Origin: Ramularia collo-cygni
Lineage: Eukaryota; Ascomycota; Dothideomycetes; Mycosphaerellales; Mycosphaerellaceae
Assembly (NCBI RefSeq): GCF_900074925.1
Contig: NW_019716283.1
Location: 26,529 to 90,528 of the forward strand
DNA length: 64,000 nucleotides
Reading direction: 5' to 3'
The notes beneath the pieces were generated by a model. The model was not told where the DNA came from and made no database searches. It saw nothing but the letters and a program-made list of their open reading frames with translations. Position 1 is the stretch's first letter, and each line of letters starts with the position of its first letter. Position numbers and translations under genes: made by a program. Below are positions 42,547 through 55,319 of the stretch, piece after piece.

Positions 42547-45165
42547 CTATCGCCAAGGTCGCCGTGCTGTACTCACAACCTCTCTAATGCTGCCTCTACG
42601 CCGGGTCTCCGGTGCAACACCTGCTTCGGGGGCTGCCTTTTTAAGGCTGTTGCTGCGCTTGAAGATGTTTCGCTTTTCCCTTTCAGCAGCCGTGATACCA
42701 GAAGCCGATGGTGGTCGAGCGTTGCCCGGCTCCGTGAAAGTGCGCGCTTGTAGTGAAGGTCGTTCGAGATCCCGGCTGCTTGGCACTCGATGATCTGATG
42801 GACCAGTGGCCGTGGTTCGCGTCGTTCGATCGGTGTTGCTGGTCATTGGTCGCCGCAATTCAATTGGAATGTTGTCGGCGTAGACAGATGCCGGTGATTG
42901 AGTCAATGTGGGTAATGGCGATTTCTCCCGGCCCTCGCGATCGCTTCCTTGGCTGTTGCTCAAGCGCCGGAAGAGATTCTGAGTCTTCTGTCCAAACGTT
43001 CTCGCAGGAGATGCTGCAGTGCGTGATGGAGATGGCGAGGCCAGGCTCTGGGTGAGAACTTGTCGCGCATGTACAACGTCGGGGGAGATAGCTCCAAGTT
43101 GCTGCTCGCTAGGGTGGATGGTACGGTTGCCGGAGGAACCTGAGCGTGTCGAGCGTGGAGTCGCAATGCTCTCTGCCGACGCCTTTCCTCCCCCGCTGAC
43201 CATACGGCCGAGTGTCCCGAGAAGAGTCGGACTTGTCTCTACCCTAACCATCCGTGGCTTGGTGAGACTGCTGTAGATTTGATCGCTAGACCGCCGCCTT
43301 CGCGGTGATGGAATATTAACCTTTGCGGCCTGTGGCGGAGACATGTTGTTGAGATTAAACATATCAGGTGGCTGTGGATGTTTGAAGAATCGGCTGGGAG
43401 TGCCCATTTTGATACTTTTCCCGTCCGGGAAGCCATCGTATTCAATGCCAAAGTCGCACGCGCTTGCGGAAAGGCGATCTGCTTCACCAAAATCTTCGTC
43501 TTCAGAGCTCTCATCAACGCCAATACCATGCGCGGCGATCGAGTGACGGTGCCCCACGTTACTGTTATAAGCACTACTCAACTCGACCGAAGACCTCATC
43601 TGTTTTGGAGCAGTCCGGATGCCAGGCTCGAGAGCATCGAAACCTCTCACGACAGCTGGAGTAATGTCTAGTAAGCTTCGTTCACCGATGATGCTAGACC
43701 TCGACGCACGGAGCATACGCGTGCTGACGCTATCAGGGGTGGGAGGCAGAAGCGGCGACCCTGGAGTGGGACCAATAAGACTCATCGGTCGTGGGCGCGA
43801 TGACTCAAGCTTTCGTCTTTGTGCCCCCGAAGGCTCATGTAGATCGAGACGATGTGGCTGTCTGAGGAACTCCGGCGAGCAAACTGCAACTTCAGACAAA
43901 GCATTGTTGAGTGAGTGGTAGTGGCTCTGCAGAGCAGCATGGCGTGGCATAGGCGGCGGTGGCATATCTTCATCCATCTTCAGCTGAAGTGGGGATGAGA
44001 TGTGATTCGATTTCGACGGGGTAGTTTCCGCAGCATCTCGCTCTGAGATCCACTGGCTGACTCGCTTGATGCTATCTTGTCGTGGCTGCGAACGCGTACG
44101 GATTGATGGTGAAGCAGTATCGTCGTCAATCGCATCTTCCCAAGCAAAACGATCCGGACTGAGCTGTTGCTTGGGACTGTAGATGGACGGGAAGCTGCTT
44201 TCGCTCAGCACACTCAGCCGTGGAGAGTTGAGAGCATCGTCGAGATCCTCGTCAAGCTTGTTCTCCTGCCTCGAAAGCAGCGATTGGAAACTCTTCACCG
44301 AGTGGAGCTGCTTTGCGTTCTCCATGTACACGCTGCGTAGAGCGTGTGTGCTAGGCTTCTGCTCGCTCAGGATATTCGGCTCTCTCCTCGCCCGTGCAGG
44401 TGTTTGATCGTTGAGAAGACCTTGAAGCTTCTTGGAGGCNGCAGAAGCTGGCAGCGATGGTTGGCGTACATTGATGGTGGGAGACTTTGGCCGGGTGTCG
44501 GCACCAGGACGAGAAGAAGGAGAGTCGTGCTCTGGCATTTCCGTTCCGGCATACCCAGAATCTGCATGAGCAGTTGATGGCCTGGTGTTGCTGTTGCGCT
44601 CGACCAACTCGTTGTTCTGCTCCTCAAGATCACATATTATGTCCATGGCCTCTTCCACAGCCTTGTCACGTTTCTCCAACTCATTCACCAGCTGTGAATT
44701 GATGCGCAGGAGCTCGGCATGCTCAGTCTCGAGCCTCTCCGCACGATCAATCAATTCGCGCATACTGTCCAGCTGCTCCTGCATCTTCTGTGCATGATCC
44801 CGGCGGTGATCGATCTCTAGCTTTAGTGCGAAATTCTGCTTGTTCAATCGATCTAGCTCCCCATCCATGTCGCGAATGCCCATCATGCGCCGTCTGTTGC
44901 TGCTGCCGTGCCCGGAGTCGGAACCCTTTGCACTCATGGCGGCTAATGGCGAGCTGTCGTACAGACGAGTGTGGTGAATGTCGTCGGCTTCGGCGAGGAA
45001 TATATCATCGTCGCGGCCTCGTCGCGGTCCAAAGTCAGACTGTCTCACACGCTTGGGTCGCGTGTTCCTCGCGCGACGCTCCTGCAACCGCTCTTGTAGG
45101 TATTGCGAAGCGGGTAAGACATCTGGCGGTCCGCCGTGATTCGCTTCAGAACCAAGGGAAGACAT
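42547..45165 (-). CDS. coiled-coil protein with a Cnn_1N-like motif
   Basis: Single exon, 872 aa. A short helical region at about residues 95-195 (MDGELDRLNKQNFALKLEID, then AERLETEHAELLRINSQLV and EEAMDIICDLEEQNNELVE) resembles the centrosomin N-terminal motif 1, which anchors gamma-tubulin complexes at spindle poles and septa. The rest is disordered and rich in S, P and R. Mto1/ApsB-type microtubule organisers in fungi share this opening and are usually larger. A basic patch at the C-terminus could target membranes or microtubules. The microtubule role is a family inference. Confidence 0.75.
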   Translation of the reverse strand: MSSLGSEANHGGPPDVLPASQYLQERLQERRARNTRPKRVRQSDFGPRRGRDDDIFLAEADDIHHTRLYDSSPLAAMSAKGSDSGHGSSNRRRMMGIRDMDGELDRLNKQNFALKLEIDHRRDHAQKMQEQLDSMRELIDRAERLETEHAELLRINSQLVNELEKRDKAVEEAMDIICDLEEQNNELVERNSNTRPSTAHADSGYAGTEMPEHDSPSSRPGADTRPKSPTINVRQPSLPASXASKKLQGLLNDQTPARARREPNILSEQKPSTHALRSVYMENAKQLHSVKSFQSLLSRQENKLDEDLDDALNSPRLSVLSESSFPSIYSPKQQLSPDRFAWEDAIDDDTASPSIRTRSQPRQDSIKRVSQWISERDAAETTPSKSNHISSPLQLKMDEDMPPPPMPRHAALQSHYHSLNNALSEVAVCSPEFLRQPHRLDLHEPSGAQRRKLESSRPRPMSLIGPTPGSPLLPPTPDSVSTRMLRASRSSIIGERSLLDITPAVVRGFDALEPGIRTAPKQMRSSVELSSAYNSNVGHRHSIAAHGIGVDESSEDEDFGEADRLSASACDFGIEYDGFPDGKSIKMGTPSRFFKHPQPPDMFNLNNMSPPQAAKVNIPSPRRRRSSDQIYSSLTKPRMVRVETSPTLLGTLGRMVSGGGKASAESIATPRSTRSGSSGNRTIHPSEQQLGAISPDVVHARQVLTQSLASPSPSRTAASPARTFGQKTQNLFRRLSNSQGSDREGREKSPLPTLTQSPASVYADNIPIELRRPMTSNTDRTTRTTATGPSDHRVPSSRDLERPSLQARTFTEPGNARPPSASGITAAEREKRNIFKRSNSLKKAAPEAGVAPETRRRGSIREVVSTARRPWR

Positions 45166-47462
45166 GTTTCGTGACAGTCACATGCCAGATAGGCGCAATG
45201 TAGCAAAAGGCGGTCAAGACATTCCCAGTGTGGTGGAGGAGCGAAGAAGAAGAAGTGGTGGATGGCAGCGTTGGCGGTGATGGTGCCAGGATCCGGATAT
45301 GTGACGATTGGTGTGACCGTGTGGTGGGTCTGTGATTCGCAGGGGTTGCCTTGTGGTGGCCCGCGTTTGGATTGGATGGTTTCCCCAGATTTTCGAGATT
45401 TGGTGTTGGTGATTGGCGCGCATGTGTAGCTGACGGTGTCAAATGCCCGATCCTGTGAGAGAGGCAGCCACGAAATAGTGACTTGGGCAAATGTCGACGG
45501 GGCGTGTTTGCTGTGGACAAGGACGGTAAGGAGGAGACGGTCTGCGAATGGGTCGAAAGGATGCGCTCGGACAGGACAACAGTCCTTTGCCCTGTCAACA
45601 AAAAATGCCGAAGCGGGAGCGCTAGGGAGAATTCTGGTGGCTCGGGATTTACCCAGCTCAGGAGACATCCCCCATTGGTCAATCAACCTAACTCCGCGCT
45701 GATCCTCGCGGTCTTTGCTCGTGCTTTCCCACGATCCACGATTCCTCGCTGTTAAGGCAAGTGTGGCAAGACCAGGTATCGCAACCAACAGCTTTCTTTC
45801 CTCCACTTCCCACCCCCAAAACCTGGTGCAGAGCTTTTTCCATTGCGAGCAGGCGCCCGCGGTCGCGTCTTGGGCAGCAATAACAAGCAAGGAAGCGAGC
45901 ACACACTCGAGTGGATCCTAGCTTGCATTGATCAAAGAACTGTCTTGTTCCTGCAGCCTTCGCCGAACTTTGAAAGAGTGCTGGCCGCCAATTTGTTCGC
46001 CGACGACTTTTTCCCCTGAGGCGGGCATCGCGCTTCTGCACTCTAGAAGACTAAAAGCTTCCCTCGTCCCCAGCGAGCAACACGGCGACAGGTGCGTCGT
46101 GCAGGTCCTCGGCAAGCCACCGTTGCGGTAATGCTTCCAACCTCAACGTCGATACAGCTCTGCTACGCCATGACCGACACTTTCCAACGGTGGGATCGGT
46201 AGCATGGGTACAAAGGTGCTTGGGTGCATTTGCCATTTATTATATCTAGGCGGAGAGGGAGGCAGGAGAGTGCGCATGAGGTCTGCCTTGCACGAGCTTA
46301 CAATTGCCATGAATCAGGCCCATGGTACACCCTAGCTTGGCCATCTGCCGAGCCGCGAACTCGGTGCGACTTCTGCACCGACTTCGAACCAAGTGGAGTT
46401 TACGATCGCTGCCTTTCGACTGATAATGCTGGAAGGAAAACGGAGCGATCGATTCCTAACAGCCAGTGTTCCAACGTGCGAGCATCGCCCCGGGAACCTT
46501 TCCACAAATCGTGTGCGACCATGCTGCGAGCTGTAGCGGCGCGTTCGGCGTCCGACTCAGTCTACTTTCTTTTCATGACAGGGCTGGTGGTATGATGTGT
46601 CTCCTTCTACAAAAAAAGCGTGAAAGGGCGCCTAACGCCCGGTAAAATTGAGGAACATTCTATCCGGTGAACTCTCCGCAAGGCCGCAAATTTTGAGCTT
46701 GTAGCTACAGTACCTGTTCGCGAGTGTTGTCGTTACTTCACTTCGTGGAGAGCCGGTAGCCTTCACTCTCACCGACCCTTGGCTGGAAGGACGCCACCTC
46801 TATGCCCCCGAGGAGCTGGTGAGATATCTACTGTCATGTAAGCGATATCCAAGCCTTTTTCAAAAAGAGAAGAAAACTCAATCTGCCATTTCGGTCGCTT
46901 GTGAAGTGCCATTGACAATAACCCTGATCTTCAAGCGATATTATATGCCCGAGAGGCTGGTTCGTTGTGGCGAAGGGATCACGAAGAGCTCACCGTTCTC
47001 GCGGCGTCGCTGTTCATTTGTCTCGCCATCGCTCTCGCAGTTGTCGGTATCCTGGAGTGCCCTCCTATGAAATGACAGTCGTCGTTTCGAGTGACATTCA
47101 CGACATGAGAGGCTTAAATCCAGGGCAGTGAATGAAGAGCTCATGAAAGGTTTTCGATAGGTACCGCTCTTTCTCCTTTCTGGCCTGTTCCATTTTGCTA
47201 CAATCAACTCACAGGACAAGTCCTCATCTGCCTACATGTGTTCCAGGCACAACTTCAGAACCACCTCAAGCAGCCTTGAATACGTCCATCCCTCTCGAAC
47301 AGCCGCGCGCGGCAAATCCGAGGATCCTGGCTGGATACCCGCAATAGAATTGACCTAGTTCCCCCATTCATCAGCTGCAGTTTATACATGAGAGTCACAT
47401 TTCCTTACTTCGAGTACTTGAGTTGACCTCCCGATAGACCTCACATCGATACGCGACACTTC
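45166..47462. other. gene-poor region
   Basis: 2.3 kb with no gene recognised. A 285-codon frame on the minus strand (45045-45902) overlaps the Cnn_1N start and reads like chance. No tRNA or clear repeat seen. Confidence 0.35.
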
Positions 47463-48389
47463 TCAACACCTCAGCGCTCGGTGGGCATCTAAAGCGACGC
47501 GGCCAGCTTCTGCGGCTTCACCATCTTTCTCCGGGTCGACATTGACACCATCGCAATGCTCCCAGAAAAATCTCATCTTCAGGTCGTGGGTCAGAAAGTT
47601 TGGGACCTCTAGGGCAGGTCCTTTCGCCAACCACACATACTCGCTGACGGCCAGCTCGCATGCCTCCATGTCGGTACCAATGATTGAGATTGTGTACTCT
47701 CGACCATCGGCAAAGCTCTACACAACAAGGTCCTGACTTTGGGACCAGCCTCTCAGTTCTTGGATCATTGCGCACAGCTCGTCGACGCTCATCACTTTGT
47801 TGCGTGAACTAATGCCTTTGGAGGAACCTCCCACGCCAATATGATGAACAGTGGACCTGGTGGACTTGCTTCAAGGGTATGGCGTTTGAACATGGATGAC
47901 AGGACGCTCCTCTCTGGTGTCTTAAAAACAGACTAGCAGATATCTTAGTGGTGGAATGACCAGACAGGAGGGGTATCGCCAGCTTGTCTCGAGGGACGTC
48001 ACACACGCGATGCGTATTTCAATCCATGCAAAGCTGGCTTTTGCCTTGGCCTTTGCTTGCATTCAAGAGACTCGCTGAAACCATACGAGACAAGCTGGGT
48101 CAATGCCTTGCCTTCTGCTCTTCAATCTGACGCACGACTGACTGGCCAGCGTCCACTAAAGGTGCAGTCGGAATCTTGTTGTATTGCAGTATCATCTATC
48201 CAGGAATAAGGACTCAGCTTGGGCTACTCAGCGCACTAGGTATCATACCTTGGTCTTTGCTTTGTCTACACAGTCTCCGATGGTAGAGGCATCGGCGAAG
48301 GTGGATGGAACGTCATTCCAATGCGCAAAGGCCGCATCTGTGAAGCTCGCATCTTGTGGGTGCTTATGCCGGAACTCCCTTGGGAAATC
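47463..48389 (-). pseudogene. decayed multi-exon gene of unknown family
   Basis: On the minus strand, exon-like blocks are readable. Positions 48249-48389 (DFPREFRHKHPQDAS onward) join across a 53 nt GT-AG intron to 48101-48195 (MILQYNKIPTAPLVDAGQS, then QIEEQKARH). A further block at 47463-47792 begins MSVDELCAMIQELRGW and continues past an in-frame TAG at 47718-47720 into EACELAVSEYVWLAKGPAL and a clean Asp/Glu-rich end. The blocks read like real protein, but no complete frame links them. I do not recognise the family. It could instead be a live gene with splicing I cannot resolve. Confidence 0.4.
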
Positions 48390-49527
48390 CTATACTGTGA
48401 AAGTAAATGCAAAGAGCAAAACGCACTTTCCTTCTCGAGACTTCAAGGCAGCGGGGAGCTGCGTTCGGAGATGGTGTCTCCCATCGATTCCGCATCGAAT
48501 CAGCTCTGGAAGGCTTGACTTGTGTGCATGCGTGTGTAAGTTCATGTAAATGGAGCTTTTCCTGCAATTGCGATTGCCTAAAATGGATCGATTTCCCCGG
48601 AACCAAACTTCATCAGACTCCACCTACATGTAGCTAGTAGGTAATTTTTCACTCGAACCGTGTCTTGAAAAGACGCCATTGCAGCGCATGTTTGAGTGAA
48701 ACGGCTGACGTTCGCTCCAATGACCAACGACGACCGGCAACACATGATTTGTCGAACTGTGACCGTCGTTGGGTTGGTACTGGAGTGACAACTCGAACCC
48801 AGCATAGCATGGCGATAGACTTGTAAATGTGACCTAGTTGACTTTGTGGTCGAATAGCCCACCCAAACAAAACCTCTGAGTGATAGGTCGAGAGTGATAA
48901 TCTTGCTGCAGAGAGCACCTTCGTTCTCGATACCTTCTGTCTGCAGCTGCTTGAAGCAAGATCAAATGCACAAGTACCTTGGTAAGCTTTGTCATCGAGG
49001 AATACAGAAGAGTACCCAAGCTCACCATCTGCTCTCCCAATGGATCAGAGACTTCCGAGCATATAAAGCCGAGAAGAGTGGTCGACCTAGACCAGTGCTC
49101 CGCGATAAGGCGCCGGTCGTTTTCGAGACAGAATGTTCCCTCAATCCCCCCGCTACACGTGAACCACATCCTTGGAACGCCGCTTTCACTGGAGATGAAA
49201 TCAACGGAGCAAAGAATCATGTCCATTTCAATACAAACATAATTACGTAGCGTGCCAGCTTGAAATTTCCCCCTCCTCTAGTTTGTCATGGTGTCCAGTC
49301 GTGGTGTCCAAGCGTAGACTTTCCCAAAAGTGACACGCGACCTCTCTGCCGGCCCCCAAAAAAGTTTATGTGCGGTGAAGAAATGTTTGGAGCTTTGTGC
49401 ACTGATCCAAGACCAGAGTTGGTGTGTGCAGCGTCCAGATATCCCAAAATAAAAACGCCATTCGCTAAATGCATGTGCGTGCGTGAGTTCGTCAAAGCGA
49501 ATATATATGACAGGTGACATTAAGACA
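48390..49527. other. gene-poor region beside the WSC gene
   Basis: No gene recognised. Frames of about 120-130 codons lie antiparallel to each other at 48834-49250, and neither can be supported. Confidence 0.35.
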
Positions 49528-51191
49528 CTATGCGCGATAGTTGCTCTTACGAGATTCGAAACTGGGTCTCGGGTCCGGGTTCGCGATGCCCAGTGGTCGA
49601 CTGTAGTCCTGAGTATCTTGCATCGAAATGCGGCTTCCGTTTGCTTCGCTGTTGGAAAACAGGACCGAAGGGTTGAGCCGCTGATCGTAAACCATGGGCT
49701 TGCTTGGCCTCCTGCTGCTGGAACTTTCCCCATGGCTGCTCCCGAGGGGGCTGGTAGGACTGACGCCTTCAGCGCCCGGTCCAAACAGCATGGNGTGGCG
49801 CACGCTGTTGCCGCCATTGGCCATGTAGGCATCATCTTGATCTCTCTCTCCCATGCTCGGTTGAGCGCCCCTTGAGAGCAAGCCGGCCTTGCTAAGCACG
49901 CTCACGTTCCTGGTCATATTCTTCTTGGAGCTTGATGTTGCAGCAGCACCATCGGCTCCTTCGCTGTTTTTCCGTCGCCAGAGGAGGAATGCAGCGACCG
50001 CTAAGATGGCCAAGCCTGCAACGACACCAATCACGATTCCTGCAACAGCGCCTCCAGACAGACCGTCTTGTCTAGAGATCTCGACCTTGTCTCTATTGGC
50101 GTTGCCCACGACTACTGTGGGTGTCGAAGTAACAGTCTGGGTCACCACCTGGCCAGCGATGGTAGTTTTGATCGTGCTCGTCACTGGTGTCGCCGATGGT
50201 GTTGACTGCTGCTGGCTGGACGTGCTTGGCTTCGGGGAAGGACGGGGAGTCTACCAAAAATTGATGGTCAGCGAGTGTGGGGAAGAGTGGGTGTGGTGAC
50301 ATGGTTAGTTTAGGGGATGATGAAGTGCGTGATGAGAAGTGCGACGCATACAGGCTTTTCGCTGGTCTGGATGGTTTGTATAGCCGTGGTTTGAATGGTC
50401 AGGCTGATACTCTGGGTCACTGTTTGGACCACAGTGCTACTCACAGTACTTGGGTCTGGCTCCTGGCTGGTGGGCGATGGAGTTGGCGACGGAGACGGAG
50501 AGTATGAGGACTGCATATAGCCGTCAACTTTGTTCAAGCAGGACCACAAACCGGCCGCAATGCCTGTAAATGTGCAAGAGCACGGTAGAAGAAGAGAATA
50601 AGGTGGGAATAAGGTGGGAATACCATCAAGTTAGAAGGCACTGGACATGTCACGTAAGGGTGCCTCGATGATGGTCGAGTCCGCCCAGAAGGTCACGCGA
50701 GGATGGAGGACATACCTGCTGTTGTTGCCGAGAAGAAGAGCTGCTCACGACAACAGCTCCAGCGGTGCCGGACGGAGCGATGTCCAGTTGAATGTATCCA
50801 TAGAGGCCCGATCCTGCGTCTCCGCAGCTTTCTGATGGAAACCCAGGGCAATTTTGACTGCAACTGCTCACGTCGTCTTGTGTAGCAGGGATGTAATTGG
50901 AGCACCAGCATTGCTGGTACTGGACAATTGCGAAGGCGTATTCGCTGCGACATTGGTCTGAGCAGGCTCCATTCGACTGGTAGATGTCGGTGACTGGCAA
51001 GTGTGTTAGCTGGGAGGCATCTCTACGCGCGTATTTTGGCGTTCCGACGCACCTGCACTAAAGTCCGACCCGGTGTTTTCACTCGAGCAGTATGATTGCG
51101 TAATGGCAGAGGTGAAAGGCGCTGAGCTCAAGAGAGCCAGGCCTAGGCATAATCGTCGGAAGGGAAGCATGTTGTGTAGTCTCGCGCTCAT
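49528..51191 (-). CDS. WSC-domain cell wall integrity sensor
   Basis: Four exons (51053-51191, 50716-50993, 50352-50510 and 49528-50250) with introns of 59, 205 and 101 nt; 432 aa. Wsc sensors signal cell wall stress to Rho1 and PKC. A signal peptide covers about residues 1-29. A Cys-rich WSC domain follows (YCSSENTG, CSDQCRSEYAFAIVQYQQCW, CSQNCPG), then Ser/Thr/Pro-rich extension, one membrane helix (AVAGIVIGVVAGLAILAVAAFLLW) followed by RRK, and a cytoplasmic tail with possible phosphosites. The 3' splice site of the second intron is the least certain: 50511 keeps frame, while a pyrimidine-tract AG at 50564 does not. Which pathway receptor it corresponds to is not resolved. Confidence 0.8.
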
Positions 51192-54100
51192 TTCTGAGGG
51201 AGTTGGGTCAACGACTGGGCACGGAACGTCGTCGTCACACGCGTATTCGTGGATTAAAGCGCAGTGGAGAGGCGTATGATCTGGCAGAAACTCATGCGAG
51301 GCGGCCTATCGGTGCTACTTGGAGGGGAGGCGCGTGGGCGAATCGAGGAGCGATCAGGCCAGGAGTCGGAGTCGGGTTGGCTGGTGGTCACCGCGATGCA
51401 GATGGCCAGGGAGGGCGATGTCGCTACTGCGTGAGGAACGTAACGAGTCTGTATGAGAGATGCGCGCTCTTGACCAGCAAGTTGGGGTGTTGTGGACGCT
51501 TCCAACGGAGACGTCACGACGGGGGGGATGGAATGGCAGAACCCGCGTCGGGAAGATGCACGGAACCAGCGAGAGGCGCACTGCACGAGTCCAGCGCCGG
51601 GGAGAGTGACCGACCGAAGGTGGTGGTCGTGGAGGAAGAGGAGATGGTGTTGAGGTGTTGGCGGTGGTGCAAAAGGCAGAGTGAATTGGTGAGCTGAGCG
51701 TTGACCAGAGCGGCCGTACCTATCGTCCGTCTCAAGGAGAGAATGTGCAGACCCACAGCAAAGGGAGACCAGCAAGGTTTATTTGGTGCTGTCAGCCGCT
51801 TTTGAAAGCTTAACCGGTGGATTCCTGCAAGCTCAATGGATGACAATCTTTTTTGCGCACCTCCAAACCTCGAACCGAACAAACCACTCGCTACCTCAAC
51901 CAAGATGCGTTTGTCTCACAATATGGTCTCACAGAGGGGCGAAGAACGGCAACGCCTTGCTTTTTGCGCTGTGAGACCCGATAAGCCGTGGCGCCGGATG
52001 CAGCACCGTCGGCCAGCCAAAACCTCAATCAATGAATTGAACGACACCCCCACTGTTCCGAGGGCTTTCACGATGACGCTTGCACTAGTCTCGTAAAGCC
52101 GGGGTGACCAGATCGCGCTCCTGTGCACGCACAGCTTCGTACATAACACTGGGCATCGGGCACTGGGCACTGGGCACTGGGCAGAGAGAAATCCCCCGCC
52201 CAGCCAAGCCCAAGGCCTCTCATCCGACACTCTGTGCAGCAAACACCAGCAGCAGTCCGCGTCTGAGGCGCCAGTAGGCCCAGCGGGGCAGTCTCGAGCA
52301 CCATGCCCCGTCCTCCTCGGCCATTGTATCACCTTCCAGCCAACCTGCTCCAAAAGCATGCCGGAGGAGCTCGTTCAGGCTAATGTCGCAAGCCTGCCCT
52401 AACTTGCCCGTGCAAGCCGCGTCCAAGCAAGTTATTAATTGAAACAAAGGCCGGCGTTGATGGTTACCCGGCACCTGTTCTACGAACTAGAAATGCTTGC
52501 CGGTAGTCCGTCGCATCCTACATACTCAATCTCCCCTTCAATTTCACGCTCTGGAATGCTGAGAGGCAATGGCGACACTCTCGCAACGGCATCTTTCCCT
52601 GCGTCTGCCCCAATACCATACAACAATAGCTCCAAGCTACTGCACACCTGCAGTCGAGATAGACGCGAAAGCTTCCCCTACACCCTCTCCGCATAGCTCT
52701 CTGCATGGCAGCTGTGGCGAATTGTATATAGCCATTTGCCTTTGGCATCATCAATGATGGAAAAGCACATCATGAAGTCCCATGATTTCATCAGCTATTG
52801 TTGGTGAAGCCGCCGGGGTCTGCCTGCAAACTTCCACGTTCACGACTTGCAACCCCAGTCAATACAGCGATCGGATTTGCGCCCCGAGATTGTTAGTTTC
52901 AAAACAACCCCTGCAAACAGCTCTGAAGCTGAAAGTACATCCTGTCAAAAATGGTTCGAGCCGACGGTACCTTTTTTCCTCGCAGGCATTGGCCCTTGAG
53001 ATACCGACCGCAAAGCCTCTCGCAATTTATACGACGTAATATTGGCGTCCGGATTCATGTACGCGTGGCCATATAAAATTGAGCTCTCCGCCGTTTGAAC
53101 ACGATCTAGCACAGTAGGGTAGATCTATGTCTGCGGGAGTAGCACGGTCCGAGTGTGCTCGCGTGATTGTTCCAACTTGGTTGGCGTTGTCCTTGATAGG
53201 CGAGGGCCTTCGGACCTTTGGACTACGGATTCGACTCCGAGGCACGGAAATGGTATGGCGCGAGGTATCGACTTGAACCTATTTTCACGTCCAACGCAGA
53301 TGTCCTGGTGGTGTAGATCCCGGATGCTCACAAGGTAGGCGCGACCTGACGCATTCTAGCCGTTACCTACGGCGACAATGTCACTGCAAGTCAGAGGAGC
53401 CAATAAAGCCGACTGGCTTGTTCCGACGGGAAGCAAAGGTACAGTACTACGGACTACGTAGAAGACAACTGTAATGTAGCTTCGAGGCGAAGCATTGTTG
53501 TCACTTACGGTGTCAACTCAGTGGAGCAGTTATGACATTTACACAGATTGAGGCCCTCATTGTAGTATACGGAAGCTACAAGACTTGGGGCAACGAACTG
53601 TGAGCCTGGGGTCCTCTCCCACCCTCCCCTCCACTCCCAACCTTGTCTTATCCCATTGTAACACGTAACTCTCGAATGTTGGGGCCTTACGGTTCGTTCG
53701 AGCCCTTGGTGATGTTGCGTTTCTGTAGGCTAGCCGAAATGCACGGCAGGAGCCAGTCTTGGCGACGCTTTGCGAGAGAAGCTTGTTGGCCACGACAATG
53801 CGTGCGGGAGCTTCTGAGCGAGATGTGCTTAAGCCAAGTGTGCGACTAGTTGCTGCGACGGCGGCGGCGAGCTCGTCCACGCTCCGGCTGAGAACTGCGG
53901 AGGCTGCATGAATGTCAAATGCAATGTCAATGCAGATGCTCGTTGCCGATGCCGAATATGCAAAAGGCAAGTGCTTTTGGTCATGTTGTGAAAAGAACGG
54001 CTGGGCGGACCTTGTCGATTCGAGCACTTAACAAGGACGTTTGGTGCGAATTGTCAGATTGAAGGCTGGCGAGATGTACCAGACCAGTGTGCGACTCTCA

Positions 54101-55319
54101 TGGCCAAAACGGCAAGGCTCGTTGTGGTAAACGCGATTGTCGGTCGGAGATTGTGAAGGTAAGGCATATCGGCGTGAAGGGGGGTCTTAGCTTGCAGTGA
54201 CGCTCACGGGCTCGAAGTTGGCGGAGATGGCAGTCAATGAGCTGTCTCGGCGGGCTTGTCTTTGTTCAAAGCTGATCGGATGGGATATGTTGATGGCCGT
54301 TTTGTTCTCTCTGAAACGACGTTTACGGAAACAGCAACGGTATTCAATGCCGCTGAAGTATTGGACGACTTGGATGAGCAGTCGTGTACGTGTCGAGATG
54401 CCTTTCCTGAAGATGCGAAAGTCCCAGTGGAAGTTCAACTCTTGTGCGAAGTCCCAGGGCCGTGGCAATGGTGGTCGCTGAGCATGTTGCGTACGATGGC
54501 AGGGGTCATACTTCGAAGAGGTCCTTCCAACGTCAGGATCTCGTATTAAAGGCATCGGTGTGCGNTTGAGGCTGATGAATCGTAGAGGCGGAAATGCTGC
54601 CAGCGAAGCAATGTAGCAGGCTGGGATTGGGCAGACAAACGCGTGTTGTCGGGATGCGGCTCGAGTGCGCTTCTCGCCCTGAATTGGTGATGCAGTAGAT
54701 CTGGTGGACGCGCGGAGCATTATGGGGCACAATTCTGGACGACGTGGAAGTGCCATGGCTGTAATGCAGTCGAGGCAGTGCGGTCGAGCAGACAAGTGGC
54801 GGGTTGGCGCATGTTGAAAGTCCAGAAGTTTGAAGGTATGAGCAGTCACCCACGCGAGTGAAGTGGATGTGCCAAAGGTAGAGTAGAGCAGAAATGTTGG
54901 ACAGGTTGAGTCAGCCTTTGGCTTGAAGCAAGCATGCTGAAGATGTCGGATGGGCAGCCACTTTGAAGGAGACATGTCTGGCTAAGCAGCGGAAGGGGCG
55001 CTTTCGCCACGAGTAGGGATCGACTCGAGCAAATCGTCTTCGGCGACGTAGCGGCAGAAGCGTGATTGCTGTGGATTGGACATGCTTCGGACCGAGGGTT
55101 TGTCGACTGAGTTGCTGTAATTGGATCGATAGCGTCGCAATGGATCTGATAGACTGCGAAGTCTCCGACAGTCCGTGCGCGCATCATGAATGAACCGTCC
55201 CGCGATGTGCGATTGGGTTGGCCTTGCGAGTATCGTGAAAGCAAGGCATTGGCTGCGAACTGACCTCGAATCGTGGGACCATTATGTATGCCTTTGATTG
55301 ACAGCTGATAGCGGAAGAC
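51192..55319. other. gene-poor region, no gene recognised
   Basis: 4.1 kb with overlapping random frames on both strands. A 262-codon frame at 54187-54975 has no domain character. Contains a heptamer minisatellite at 52151-52184. Confidence 0.35.
52151..52184 (+). repeat. heptamer minisatellite (gggcact)n
   Basis: About four and a half tandem units of gggcact, the first with one mismatch, in non-coding DNA. Confidence 0.8.

Noticed and set aside
45045..45902. 285-codon minus-strand frame overlapping the Cnn_1N gene start
   Set aside because: Overlaps the coding start in another frame, has mixed composition and no motif.
53150..53260. Possible tRNA with a B-box-like ggattcgactcc
   Set aside because: The T stem does not pair and no acceptor or D arm fits.
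54187..54975. 262-codon minus-strand frame
   Set aside because: Composition typical of non-coding DNA, no domain, next to degenerate repeats.
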